64,000 bases of DNA from Bdellovibrio sp. 22V (GTDB taxonomy: Bacteria; Bdellovibrionota; Bdellovibrionia; Bdellovibrionales; Bdellovibrionaceae), in assembly GCF_030169785.1 (NCBI RefSeq), contig NZ_CP125854.1, positions 310,001 to 374,000 on the forward strand, given 5' to 3'. The notes beneath the pieces were generated by a model, which did no database searches, was not told where the DNA came from, and saw only the letters and a program-made list of their open reading frames with translations. This document shows, piece by piece, positions 21,155 through 28,739 of this stretch (the stretch's first letter is position 1; every line of letters starts with the position of its first letter). The position numbers were made by a program, and so were the translations under genes.

Positions 21155-22444
21155 TTGAAAGCTTTAGGTCGTCATATTTTGGTTGAGTTCAGTGGTTGCA
21201 ACGCTGAGGTTTTAAATGATGTTTCTGTGATTGAAAGAAGCATGATTGAGGCCGCGCAAATCGCCGGCGCTACTGTTATTAATTCAACTTTTCATCACTT
21301 TTCACCGTGGGGTGTGAGTGGTGTTGTGGTGATCCAGGAAAGCCATCTCGCAATCCATACTTGGCCTGAATACCGTTATGCAGCCGTAGATCTTTTTACT
21401 TGCGGCGATTCCGTTGATCCTTGGGTTTCTTTCGAACACTTGAAAAAAGCTTTCCAAGCTAACTACTCTGCGATCGAAATGAACCGTGGTTCGCTTCACG
21501 TTATCAAAAAGTCGGATTTCCAACCAAAACACCTTCGCACAGAGCCTTCTTTTGATCTTAAAAAAGGTTTCCAAATCGAACGTAACGTTTGGTTCACAGA
21601 TAAGGACGAAAATCAGGCGCTTTCCTTGCGCTATACCGGCGACGTCTTGTTTGACGAAACAAATCCATTCCAACGCGTGCGCGTTTTGGATTCTTACTCT
21701 CACGGTAAATTTCTTGCGATCAACAATATGGTGATGTGCACAGAGCGTGACGAGTTCCACTACCACGAGATGATCACGCACCCTGTGATGCAAGCCCACG
21801 GAAAAGCGAAAAATATTCTAGTCATCGGTGGCGGTGACGGCGGAACGATCCGCGAACTTTTCAAATATGACCAAGTGGAAAAAGTCACAATGGTGGAAAT
21901 TGATGAGGCCGTGGTCCGCGCTTCTAAGGAACATCTTCCTAGCATTGCTTGTGAATTTAACAATCCGAAATTGAATCTCATCATCGGCGACGGGATCCAA
22001 TTCGTGAAAGAGGCGGCTCCGAACTCTTACGATGTGATCATCGTTGACGGTTCGGATCCAGTGGGTCCAGCTCAAGGCTTGTTTACGGCGGAATTCTACA
22101 CGAACTGTAAGAATGCGCTGAAAGAGGGCGGCCTCATCATCACTCAAGGCGAATCACCAATGTTCCATGAAGGCACTTTTGTTGAGCTTAATCAGTGCCT
22201 TAAAGGGATTTTTGGAAAACCTCAAGTGCACACGATGTTGTTCCATGCGACGACATATCCATCAGGAATGTGGAGCTTGCAAATCGGTGTTAAGGGTTCT
22301 TCTCACCCTGCAAAAGACTTCAACAAAGACCAAGCGCGCCAATTCGCGAAGGCAAAAGGTCTTAAGTACTACAACGAAGACCTGCACACGGCCGCATTCT
22401 CTTTGCCTACCTTCGTCAAGACGATGCTCGGCGAAAATGCTTAA
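21155..22444 (+). CDS. SpeD-SpeE fusion: S-adenosylmethionine decarboxylase joined to spermidine synthase
   Basis: 429 residues from TTG 21155, chosen for GGGAGGGCTGCGAA upstream; earlier in-frame starts would translate through the terminator. Residues 1-~130 are SpeH-type AdoMet[26 protein letters not shown] places the self-cleaving serine at S63, the source of the pyruvoyl cofactor. Residues ~140-429 are an aminopropyltransferase: [16 protein letters not shown] (decarboxylated-SAM site) and [19 protein letters not shown]. The chain would make decarboxylated SAM and immediately use it to convert putrescine to spermidine. No ornithine or arginine decarboxylase is nearby. Self-processing at S63 would release a small beta chain from the fused alpha chain. 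Confidence 0.9.
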   Translation: MKALGRHILVEFSGCNAEVLNDVSVIERSMIEAAQIAGATVINSTFHHFSPWGVSGVVVIQESHLAIHTWPEYRYAAVDLFTCGDSVDPWVSFEHLKKAFQANYSAIEMNRGSLHVIKKSDFQPKHLRTEPSFDLKKGFQIERNVWFTDKDENQALSLRYTGDVLFDETNPFQRVRVLDSYSHGKFLAINNMVMCTERDEFHYHEMITHPVMQAHGKAKNILVIGGGDGGTIRELFKYDQVEKVTMVEIDEAVVRASKEHLPSIACEFNNPKLNLIIGDGIQFVKEAAPNSYDVIIVDGSDPVGPAQGLFTAEFYTNCKNALKEGGLIITQGESPMFHEGTFVELNQCLKGIFGKPQVHTMLFHATTYPSGMWSLQIGVKGSSHPAKDFNKDQARQFAKAKGLKYYNEDLHTAAFSLPTFVKTMLGENA

Positions 22445-22453
22445 TTAATAGAC

Positions 22454-22505
22454 CGCCTCCTGTTTTCATTATAGTTTCAATTGGGACTAAACAAAACAGG
22501 AGGCG
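22454..22505 (+). promoter_or_regulatory. perfect 13-base inverted repeat covering the sodB ribosome site
   Basis: CGCCTCCTGTTTT (22454-22466) and AAAACAGGAGGCG (22493-22505) are exact complements with a 26-base loop. The right arm contains the whole AGGAGG ribosome site of sodB (ATG at 22510). If transcribed, the hairpin hides it. The loop holds a possible -10 box TATAGT (22470-22475), so a local promoter would start inside and drop the left arm. Confidence 0.75.
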
Positions 22506-22509
22506 TATT

Positions 22510-23130
22510 ATGTTCAAACTTCCCACTCTTCCCTACGCAAAAACAGCATTAGCTCCTTTGTTCAATGAAGAACAAATGACTTATCACTACGACAAACATC
22601 ACAAAGCCTACATCGACAACTTGAATAAATTCATGGAGACCGATGCTTCATTGAAAGGAAAATCTCTTGAAGAGATCGTTCTTTCTTCTTCTGGCGGTGT
22701 TTTCAACAATGCCGCGCAAGCTTGGAATCACACTTTCTTCTGGTTCGGCATGACAACAAACGGTCAATCTGGAAAACCGTCTGCGGATCTTGAAGCTGCT
22801 ATCAAACGCGACTTCGGTTCTATGGACGAGTTGAAAGCGAAGTTCGTTGACGGTGGTGTTAAGACTTTCGGTTCTGGTTGGATCTGGCTTTGCACGGATG
22901 CTTCTGGCAAATTGAGCTTGGTTTCTACATCGAATGCAGCAGTTCCATTCACAAATAACGGCCCAACACCTATTTTGGTAGCTGACGTTTGGGAACATGC
23001 TTACTACATCGACTACAGAAATCTTCGTCAAAAATTCCTTGAAACATTCTGGAGCCAAGTAAACTGGGCTTTCGTTTCAGAGAACTACGCTGCTAAAAAA
23101 GTGCGTGATTTGACAAAAGCGATGACTTAG
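22510..23130 (+). CDS. sodB: iron superoxide dismutase
   Basis: 206 residues. Metal ligands: H in MTYHYDKHHKAYIDNL, H in AAQAWNHTFFW, and D/H in DVWEHAYYIDY. AAQAWNHTFFW with FGSGWIWL is the pattern of Fe-type enzymes. No signal peptide, so it removes superoxide in the cytoplasm. Preceded by the inverted repeat at 22454 and followed by a terminator, so it is probably monocistronic, with speD-speE read-through as a second route. Confidence 0.95.
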   Translation: MFKLPTLPYAKTALAPLFNEEQMTYHYDKHHKAYIDNLNKFMETDASLKGKSLEEIVLSSSGGVFNNAAQAWNHTFFWFGMTTNGQSGKPSADLEAAIKRDFGSMDELKAKFVDGGVKTFGSGWIWLCTDASGKLSLVSTSNAAVPFTNNGPTPILVADVWEHAYYIDYRNLRQKFLETFWSQVNWAFVSENYAAKKVRDLTKAMT

Positions 23131-23161
23131 TCGTTAAGTCGAATTCAAATTATAAAAGTTT

Positions 23162-23191
23162 AAGGGAGCCGAAACGCTCCCTTTTCTTTTT
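23162..23191 (+). terminator. Rho-independent terminator after sodB
   Basis: AAGGGAGC pairs with GCTCCCTT around a CGAAAC loop, followed by TTTTCTTTTT. Confidence 0.9.
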
Positions 23192-23319
23192 CTCCCTCCG
23201 TCGTGCTTTCTGCAATTCAACAACGATAACACAGCGAATTTTGCTTTTTATGGATTAGCCTAGGACTGCTTGTCCTCTCGCTACAAAATGAAGATAACGG
23301 TTTCTTCGGGAGGATTGCC

Positions 23320-23712
23320 ATGAAAGCAAATTCGGTCTTTTTACTTTCATCTTTCGCTTCACTATTTAGCTATGCCGGAGATCGGTCTCCAATTGTTCTT
23401 CCGGCGATGGAGGATCAAAAACTGCAGTTCGGTTTTGGCGATATCTCGGTGGGAGAAACTTATTATACTGTGTTGGATATCACCGCTCCGGAAACGACAG
23501 CGATCATCTTCTCTCAGGTCGCGATCAAAGGAACAGCTTTTTCGGCAAAAACGAATTGTCCTAAAGAACTTCCGGCCGGTGAAAAATGTTCTATCTTTGT
23601 CTATTTCACACCCTCGGAAGCCATGGAATACTTTGGCGAGTTGGCGGTTGCGACCAATCTTGGAAAAACCCTTGTCAGATTTACGGGAAAAGGACTGGCT
23701 CTTAACAGTTAG
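23320..23712 (+). CDS. exported ASH/choice-of-anchor-D-like beta domain protein
   Basis: 130 residues after GGGAGGATTGCC. Signal peptide ~1-19 (SLFSYAGD). The mature chain is one immunoglobulin-like beta domain: LQFGFGDISVGETYYTVLDI, FSAKTNCPKELPAGEKCSIFVYFTP and LVRFTGKGL. These are the hallmarks of the ASPM/SPD-2/hydin or choice-of-anchor D domain (F-G-x-V-x-G start, C..L..G..C.I.V.F.P middle). Two cysteines probably bond. Stop codon shares 4 bases with the convergent flavin reductase gene. Confidence 0.75.
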   Translation: MKANSVFLLSSFASLFSYAGDRSPIVLPAMEDQKLQFGFGDISVGETYYTVLDITAPETTAIIFSQVAIKGTAFSAKTNCPKELPAGEKCSIFVYFTPSEAMEYFGELAVATNLGKTLVRFTGKGLALNS

Positions 23713-24275
23713 AGCCAGTGGCGTTTCGGATTTTTCTTGTCGACGGGCCATGTGTGCCACGCGATTTCAAGTTCGCATGCCAGCAAAAAGTTTCGCAGAA
23801 TCAGTTCAGCGTCCTCTTTTTGCCAGAAATCTTCAGCGTGAGAACTTTTCCCTTTAAGGGCAATGTCAGACACCAAAGAATAAACCATTCCACTCATTGG
23901 CGGAATCAGCAGACCCATCGTCGACAAAACGCCTTGTAAGCGCGAGAGCACGGCTTTGCCGCCCACGGAATGCATCAGCACAAACGCGGCACAGGGTTTT
24001 CCCATCAGCGCCGGAGAAGCCTCAAGCTCCGTCATGTCTTCGAGCAATTTTTGTAAAGGACTTCCCCAAGAGTCCCAGTAAGTTCCCGTGACAAAGATCA
24101 AACCCGCGGAATCTAAAATTTTCTTTTTCAGATTTTTGCTGTAGCCGTGTTTTGCAAGATGCACGACTTCGATGGCCGAGTGTTTTTTCAAAAGCGGAGT
24201 TATATTTTTAATCCACTTCGCACAGTTGCCTTTATCTCCAGAAGGACTGCCATTCAGAATAAGTACTTTCTTCAT
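23709..24275 (-). CDS. flavodoxin-fold NAD(P)H-dependent FMN reductase-like protein
   Basis: 188 residues from ATG 24275 behind GGAGAGC. VLILNGSPSGDKGNCAKW is the FMN phosphate loop; FVTGTYWDSWGSPLQKLLED is the W-x-x-P-x-x-L-K-x-x-x-D motif of the NADPH-dependent FMN reductase/flavodoxin-like family; GGKAVLSRLQGVLSTMG is the third conserved segment. Reduces FMN or quinones with NAD(P)H in the cytoplasm. Downstream of the hemerythrin operon but separated from it by a terminator. Confidence 0.8.
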   Translation of the reverse strand: MKKVLILNGSPSGDKGNCAKWIKNITPLLKKHSAIEVVHLAKHGYSKNLKKKILDSAGLIFVTGTYWDSWGSPLQKLLEDMTELEASPALMGKPCAAFVLMHSVGGKAVLSRLQGVLSTMGLLIPPMSGMVYSLVSDIALKGKSSHAEDFWQKEDAELILRNFLLACELEIAWHTWPVDKKNPKRHWL

Positions 24276-24310
24276 TGTCGATAGCTCTCCACTTTCTTGC
24301 ACTATCTTAA

Positions 24311-24346
24311 GAAAAGGAAAGGGCCTTCTGCAACAGAAAGCCCCTT
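24311..24346 (-). terminator. Rho-independent terminator of the stress operon
   Basis: On the minus strand AAGGGGCTTTCTG (24346-24334) pairs with CAGAAGGCCCTT (24330-24319) through a TTG loop with one bulged G, followed by TCCTTTTC. It lies 24 bases after the 36-residue gene. Confidence 0.65.
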
Positions 24347-24369
24347 AAAATCGACAAATACTTGGGCTG

Positions 24370-24480
24370 TTACGTGCAGCCTCTTAGTAAATAAAGGATA
24401 AGCAAGATTGGCAAAGGAATGCCTATCAGCCATAGAAGAATCCACCCAATCTTTCCTGATATATTTTTTTCTGGTTTCAT
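24370..24480 (-). CDS. 36-residue single-pass membrane protein coupled to hemerythrin
   Basis: Short gene: ATG at 24480, TAA at 24370. It starts MKPEKNISGKIGWILL and continues with a hydrophobic stretch rich in Leu, Ile and Pro (WLIGIPLPILLILYLL) before the tail RGCT. The start overlaps the hemerythrin stop as ATGA, so translation is coupled. One membrane segment with a G-I-P-x-P kink and a terminal Cys. I recall similar tiny proteins ending LYLLRGCT in other proteobacteria, unnamed; this is recollection, not a search. A terminator follows, closing the operon. Confidence 0.75.
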   Translation of the reverse strand: MKPEKNISGKIGWILLWLIGIPLPILLILYLLRGCT

Positions 24481-25013
24481 CTTTGTTCCATAGAGCGTCC
24501 CTGCTCTGAAAGCATCGGATGCATGAAAAGCTCAACATCTTCTGCCAAGGCTTCGTCGATTTTTCCTTTGTAGACCTCTTTCAATTCTTCGAGACTTTCC
24601 GCCATCTGGCGTGCATCGTCGTTTGAGAAAACTTTTTTAGCTTCTTTAAAGATTTCTTCTTCCTCTTCCTCAACGTGATGATCTACGAGTTCGGATAACA
24701 CTTTGAGCTTTGCCGCCCATTGATCGGAATCGAAAGGAATGCGGGAAAGTTCGTTTAAAAGAAGACAGATGACGTGATGTTCTTCTCCACCTTCCCAGGA
24801 AAGCTCGTGGCCTTCTTCGTCTTCTGCCATGACTTTAAGAGGTTCATAGAAAACTTCCTGCTCGGCCTTGGCATGTGCTGTGAGTTCCGTTTTCAAAGTA
24901 TCGAAGAGTTCAGGAACCATGTCTCGGTCATTTTCCAATGCATCTTCGATCTCTTCGAAGAGGGTTTCAACCTCACGGTGATCTTTTTCGAGCACTTCAT
25001 ATATAGTTTTCAT
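24477..25013 (-). CDS. hemerythrin HHE-domain protein
   Basis: 178 residues after ACGGAGGAACAC. Di-iron ligands: H in EKDHREVE, H in LTAHAKAEQEVFYEPL (H...E), HH in GEEHHVICLL and HH-E in VDHHVEEEEEEIF. Four-helix bundle, cytoplasmic. Relatives bind O2 or NO or sense redox. The C-terminal ~45 residues extend past the bundle. Eleven bases after the Gfo/Idh stop and overlapping the 36-residue gene, so it sits inside an operon. Confidence 0.88.
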   Translation of the reverse strand: MKTIYEVLEKDHREVETLFEEIEDALENDRDMVPELFDTLKTELTAHAKAEQEVFYEPLKVMAEDEEGHELSWEGGEEHHVICLLLNELSRIPFDSDQWAAKLKVLSELVDHHVEEEEEEIFKEAKKVFSNDDARQMAESLEELKEVYKGKIDEALAEDVELFMHPMLSEQGRSMEQR

Positions 25014-25024
25014 GTGTTCCTCCG

Positions 25025-26152
25025 TTAATCTCTTGAAGGTCCAGAAACATGGACCATCATAGGTTTTTTTACAGGTGGTCGACGAATCATCTGACTCAGA
25101 GTAGGTCGACCCTCTTTTGAGAACGCGGGAATACGAATCGGTCTGCCTTCGCGCAATGAGTGTTGCAAGGCCTCAATTACCATCAGATCCAAAAGTCCTT
25201 CACTGGCGTTGGGCTCTGGGTTTCGGTCATTGAGTACGCAATCAGAGAAATAAAGAAGTTCCGGCGCGAACTGATCGCTCTTCTTGAACGTTCGGGTCTC
25301 TTTGATTCCGGGTGGTTTCGTGATCGTCATTTCCATATCCTCGTAATATTCATACGCCGATTCCAGACGCAGACTGCCTTGCGTTCCAACGACGTCATAG
25401 ACGGCTAAAGGAGACGCTGAAAAACTCACGACGAAATTTCCCATGCGACCGTCAGAGAATTTCATATTCACTGAAACCATCTCGTCGACTTCCTTAAAAC
25501 GCTGGTCATATCCTCTGTTATTAAAGGCAAAAACCTGCTCTGGCAGTTCGCCAAAGAAACTGCGGGCCGCGTTGATACAATAAATGCCGATGTCGTAAAG
25601 GGGACCTCCGCCTTTGGCTCTTTCTAGACGGATGTTTCTATTTTTTACCCGCATTGTGAAAATAGAATTGAAGAAGCGAATATCCCCCAGTTGTCCTGAG
25701 CGCGCAATATTCATCGCCTTGAGATTAGCTTCTTGAAAATGCAGGCGATACGCGGTCATAAGTTTACAGTCATTGTTTTCGGCCGACTTGATCATGCGTC
25801 GAGCTTCGTCCACGTTTAACGCCAGCGGTTTTTCGCACAGGACGTGAATACCGCACTCGAGGGCTGCAACAACGTACTTGTAGTGCAGATGATTTGGCAA
25901 AGCGATGTAAACCGCATCAATAAGATCGGACTGAAGCAGCTCGAGATATTCATCATACGTAAAAATATCTTCCACACCGTATGCTCGCGACAGACGAGAA
26001 AGTTTTTCTTCGTCGCCGGAAACTAAGGCCGTGAGTTCTGAATTGTTTTTAGCGTGTTCAAATGCCGGCAAAACAGCGTTCTGCGCGATATGTCCCAGGC
26101 CGACGACAGCATAACGGATTTTTGTGGATCTATTGCGAAATCGAGTAGCCAT
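25025..26152 (-). CDS. Gfo/Idh/MocA family oxidoreductase
   Basis: 375 residues from ATG 26152 (AAAGGAAG upstream); the longer frame to 26206 lacks a ribosome site. Rossmann start IRYAVVGLGHIAQNAVLPAF, EKPLALNVDEA (the conserved E-K-P catalytic Lys) and GGGPLYDIGIYCINAARSFFGE (the D-x-G-x-H/Y region). NAD(P)-dependent oxidation or reduction of a sugar or similar. Homologues occur as glucose-fructose-oxidoreductase-like proteins; substrate unknown. Residues ~350-375 are a basic Pro-rich tail. Confidence 0.85.
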   Translation of the reverse strand: MATRFRNRSTKIRYAVVGLGHIAQNAVLPAFEHAKNNSELTALVSGDEEKLSRLSRAYGVEDIFTYDEYLELLQSDLIDAVYIALPNHLHYKYVVAALECGIHVLCEKPLALNVDEARRMIKSAENNDCKLMTAYRLHFQEANLKAMNIARSGQLGDIRFFNSIFTMRVKNRNIRLERAKGGGPLYDIGIYCINAARSFFGELPEQVFAFNNRGYDQRFKEVDEMVSVNMKFSDGRMGNFVVSFSASPLAVYDVVGTQGSLRLESAYEYYEDMEMTITKPPGIKETRTFKKSDQFAPELLYFSDCVLNDRNPEPNASEGLLDLMVIEALQHSLREGRPIRIPAFSKEGRPTLSQMIRRPPVKKPMMVHVSGPSRD

Positions 26153-26222
26153 TGACGAACTTCCTTTCTTTAAATCTTTTCCAGAATCAGAGAAAGAGCC
26201 CGTCAATGGACGGGCTGCAAAT

Positions 26223-26423
26223 TTAGCTCAAAGTTTTTTTCCAATCGCCGTACTTCTTTTTCGCTTCTTCGCGAGAAAGTCCGTACGTTTTTTGGATCTC
26301 GCCTTCAAGACGGTCCAAATTTCCTTCCGCGGAGTTGATCTGATCGTCTGTCAGCTTACTCCACGCCTGTTTGATTTTCCCTTTCATAACCTTCCAGTCG
26401 CCTTGCATAGTATCTTTGTTCAT
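26223..26423 (-). CDS. CsbD-like stress protein
   Basis: 66 residues after AAAGGAGACTCAT. MQGDWKVMKGKIKQAWSKL followed by EGNLDRLEGEIQKTYG is the standard CsbD layout (W...G..K...W..LT.......G....L.G.I...YG). CsbD proteins are abundant, disordered, general-stress proteins of unknown biochemical role. Starts 17 bases after the lipoprotein stop. Confidence 0.9.
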   Translation of the reverse strand: MNKDTMQGDWKVMKGKIKQAWSKLTDDQINSAEGNLDRLEGEIQKTYGLSREEAKKKYGDWKKTLS

Positions 26424-26440
26424 ATGAGTCTCCTTTGGGT

Positions 26441-27025
26441 TTATTCCATGATGACCATAATGATGGATTTCGATGCGTTGTTGGACGTGGTCTCGCCCAT
26501 TGCATCGGTCTTTGCGACACCTGCTTCCTCGAGGGATTTCTTCATCTTGACGTCATCTGTTTGCAGAAGACGAGACAAAGCATTCGGTCTTTCCGCCATG
26601 CTGTAAGTATCAACGTCTAACATGCCCTCTTTATCGTTGAGATACTTTGCGATTTCTTTGTTACGACGATCCGCGAGGTCACGATCCGCTTTCGACAAGC
26701 TGCTACTGCTGCCTGGTGGCATGACTTTGTCGGCCCAGGTGACAACTTTGACGTCATCAATTCGTCCCGAGACCTTCGCCTTATTGATGGTCTCATCCAA
26801 CTTTGCTTTGGCCTGGCTGCTCAACGTGGAAGAGCCTTTTTGAAAGTCGATTTCTGCTACGTAGGAAGCTTCCTGCTCTTGGGCGACACTACGCGCTTGA
26901 GCACTTGGCTTTGACGTCGCCGTCGAAGCAGAAGAATCTTTTTTATCTTTGGTCGTGCAGCCGACGGCCGCCATAACGAGAATACACAAACTAGAAATAA
27001 AACTGCGCTTCAAATTCATATACAT
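26441..27025 (-). CDS. OmpA-like lipoprotein
   Basis: 194 residues from ATG 27025 behind AAAGGAGCGAG. Lipobox VMAAVGC places the lipidated Cys near residue 23. A Ser/Ala/Thr linker follows, then a domain resembling OmpA-C (YVAEIDFQKGSSTLSSQAKAKLDETI... and DRDLADRRNKEIAKYLND, the A..R...V..YL segment). It would anchor in a membrane and possibly hold peptidoglycan. The usual D and R peptidoglycan ligands are hard to place, so binding is uncertain. First gene of a likely five-gene stress operon. Confidence 0.7.
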   Translation of the reverse strand: MYMNLKRSFISSLCILVMAAVGCTTKDKKDSSASTATSKPSAQARSVAQEQEASYVAEIDFQKGSSTLSSQAKAKLDETINKAKVSGRIDDVKVVTWADKVMPPGSSSSLSKADRDLADRRNKEIAKYLNDKEGMLDVDTYSMAERPNALSRLLQTDDVKMKKSLEEAGVAKTDAMGETTSNNASKSIIMVIME

Positions 27026-27112
27026 ACTCGCTCCTTTTTTATTCATGAGTAAATTTGTGCGCTGATTTCAGAAACGGAGCAAGGCGATTGGACTGGAGAT
27101 AATAAAAGACAT

Positions 27113-27140
27113 AAAAAAAGGGCGCCTCTTGCAGGCGCCC
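27113..27140 (-). terminator. Rho-independent terminator after hpf
   Basis: GGGCGCCT (27120-27127) and AGGCGCCC (27133-27140) pair around a 5-base loop; on the minus strand a run of seven T follows. Ends transcription from the HPF-like gene about 90 bases upstream. Confidence 0.9.
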
Positions 27141-27233
27141 ATACATGGAGGGATGGGAAAAGGACCGCACTTCATGATTTGTGAAATTTCATCAGGAGAC
27201 CTCCTTGAGGTTTCAGGATGTTAAGTAATTATG

Positions 27234-27614
27234 TTAAGCGACCCATTCCTCTGGAAGAGTCGTTTGCAACTCAAGCATCGGATCATGTCGGCCGTGCTGA
27301 GCTTTTCTAGAAGAACGCTTGCTTAGGATGACTTTCAACGCGTTCACCGTTCTAGCCACACATCGTTTGAAGTTCTCGTCCGTTTTTTGCACTTTAATAA
27401 CGGTGCGCATACGAGAAGGTTTCAAGATGACCTCACAGAGATAGCTCGGTTTACGAGTTTGCGTACGATGTCGATCGGTTTCGACTCGCACCGTGAGGTG
27501 AGCACCACTGTCATATTTGAAGAAGTCTTCAACCGCTCCTTCAACTTTCTCCATAAGATAGTCTTCGAGATTTTCAGTCTTAGTGATGTCTCTGTAGTAG
27601 ATGTCTGTTTGCAT
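27234..27614 (-). CDS. hpf: ribosome hibernation promoting factor (short HPF/RaiA-like)
   Basis: 126 residues, ATG after ATAGGAGGTAG. The S30AE pattern is present: MQTDIYYRDITKTENLEDYLMEK, VEDFF, HLTVRVETDRH, SYLCEVILK and a basic C-terminal helix (ENFKRCVARTVNALKVIL). Binds the 30S decoding area to make inactive ribosomes when growth stops. For a predator with a non-growing attack phase this is expected. It lacks the long HPF C-terminal dimerisation domain. The tail after residue 105 (RSSRKAQHGRHDP) is basic and disordered. Confidence 0.75.
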   Translation of the reverse strand: MQTDIYYRDITKTENLEDYLMEKVEGAVEDFFKYDSGAHLTVRVETDRHRTQTRKPSYLCEVILKPSRMRTVIKVQKTDENFKRCVARTVNALKVILSKRSSRKAQHGRHDPMLELQTTLPEEWVA

Positions 27615-27734
27615 ATCTACCTCCTATTCTTTTTTTATTATCGTAGAGAACAACAATTTCGTTAAATATATAATTTCGATGACATACTTAGTTTTAAGTT
27701 ATATATAATCCTAGACGCCTCGTGGAAAACGATG

Positions 27735-27771
27735 TGGTCTTCGCACGTTAAAGATGTGCAGCATAAGACCA
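27735..27771 (+). promoter_or_regulatory. hairpin in LysR leader
   Basis: TGGTCTT (27735-27741) pairs with AAGACCA (27765-27771), with GCAC/GTGC inside. It stands 48 bases before the LysR start, in a 204-base gap that otherwise holds AT-rich sequence (GTTATATATAATCC, a possible -10). Confidence 0.35.
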
Positions 27772-27818
27772 GTGCCAAAAAGGTTCCGAAAAAGGCGTGT
27801 TAAAAGGGGTCTAGTTTT

Positions 27819-28739
27819 ATGTTTAACTACAACCATCTTTATTACTTTTACGTCACGGCGAAATTAGGCGGGGTCAGCAACGCCGCAAAGTACCTTCATA
27901 TCAGCCAACCTTCTCTGAGTTCTCAATTAAAAGTTTTTGAAAATTCCATAGATCAAAAACTTTTCGAAAAGAAGGGCCGCAAACTGCAACTGACACCAGA
28001 GGGTGAACGGGCTTTCGCCTATTCGAAGAAGATGTTTGACATAGCCAATGAGTTTGCCGAATCCCTGCGCGCGCCCTCAGAAAAACAAAGCCAAAGAATC
28101 CGCATTGGTGTCACTGATCAAGTTGAACGACCTTTTATCGCCGACCTTTTAAGTCCGCTGATCCGTGAACAAAAACGCGGCATTGAAAAAACTTTTTTCG
28201 TCAGTTCCGCACCGTCTGAGATTCTTGTGAATCAGCTTCGCAGCGAAGAAATTGATTTGGTTCTTACAAACAAACCCATTTATGCCGAAGACGTAAAAGA
28301 GTTGGCATCTGCAAGCATGCCGGTGAATTTGATGGTCTCTACAAAGAATTTAAAAGATCTCAAAATTCGCATTTCCCGCAATACCTCGGCCCTCGAATTC
28401 TTAAACGCCGTTCCCTGGGGTTTAATTATTCCGTCTTATAAAATGAAATTGCGCCATGAAACGGATTTGTTCTTTCAAGAAATCAAAGCCCGCAAGAAAG
28501 TCGTTTTTGAAAGCGATATTATGTCGGTCGTCGGAAGAGCCATCATTGATGGAGCCGGTGTCGGTTTTTTACCGGTTCCCTACGTGCTTGATGAATATCA
28601 ATCCGGAGCCGTCACAGTCATCGGGCCTAAAGCCGGATACTGGAAACACACGTTGTACTTGCTTGGCAGAAAAGATGCCAAGCAAGATTTAACGATTGAG
28701 GAAGTAAAGAACAGTATCAAAAAACTAGAGCGAATCTAG
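27819..28739 (+). CDS. LysR-family regulator, NhaR-like
   Basis: 306 residues. The N-terminal winged helix MFNYNHLYYFYVTAKLGG, VSNAAKYLHISQPSLSSQL and FEKKGRKLQLTPEGERAF closely resembles NhaR, the LysR regulator that responds to Na+ in enterobacteria. The effector domain (residues ~95-300) is of the periplasmic-binding type. No antiporter gene is close, so the NhaR resemblance is structural only. Stop shares CTAG with the convergent aminopeptidase gene. Confidence 0.85.
   Translation: MFNYNHLYYFYVTAKLGGVSNAAKYLHISQPSLSSQLKVFENSIDQKLFEKKGRKLQLTPEGERAFAYSKKMFDIANEFAESLRAPSEKQSQRIRIGVTDQVERPFIADLLSPLIREQKRGIEKTFFVSSAPSEILVNQLRSEEIDLVLTNKPIYAEDVKELASASMPVNLMVSTKNLKDLKIRISRNTSALEFLNAVPWGLIIPSYKMKLRHETDLFFQEIKARKKVVFESDIMSVVGRAIIDGAGVGFLPVPYVLDEYQSGAVTVIGPKAGYWKHTLYLLGRKDAKQDLTIEEVKNSIKKLERI

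Noticed and set aside
24302-24538. 78-residue minus-strand frame over the hemerythrin end
   Set aside because: No ribosome site and it overlaps both the hemerythrin gene and the 36-residue gene in another frame; the latter has ATGA coupling and a membrane segment.
27047-27233. Possible small RNA between the lipoprotein and HPF genes
   Set aside because: The only structure is the GC-rich terminator at 27113-27140; no promoter or second stem was found.
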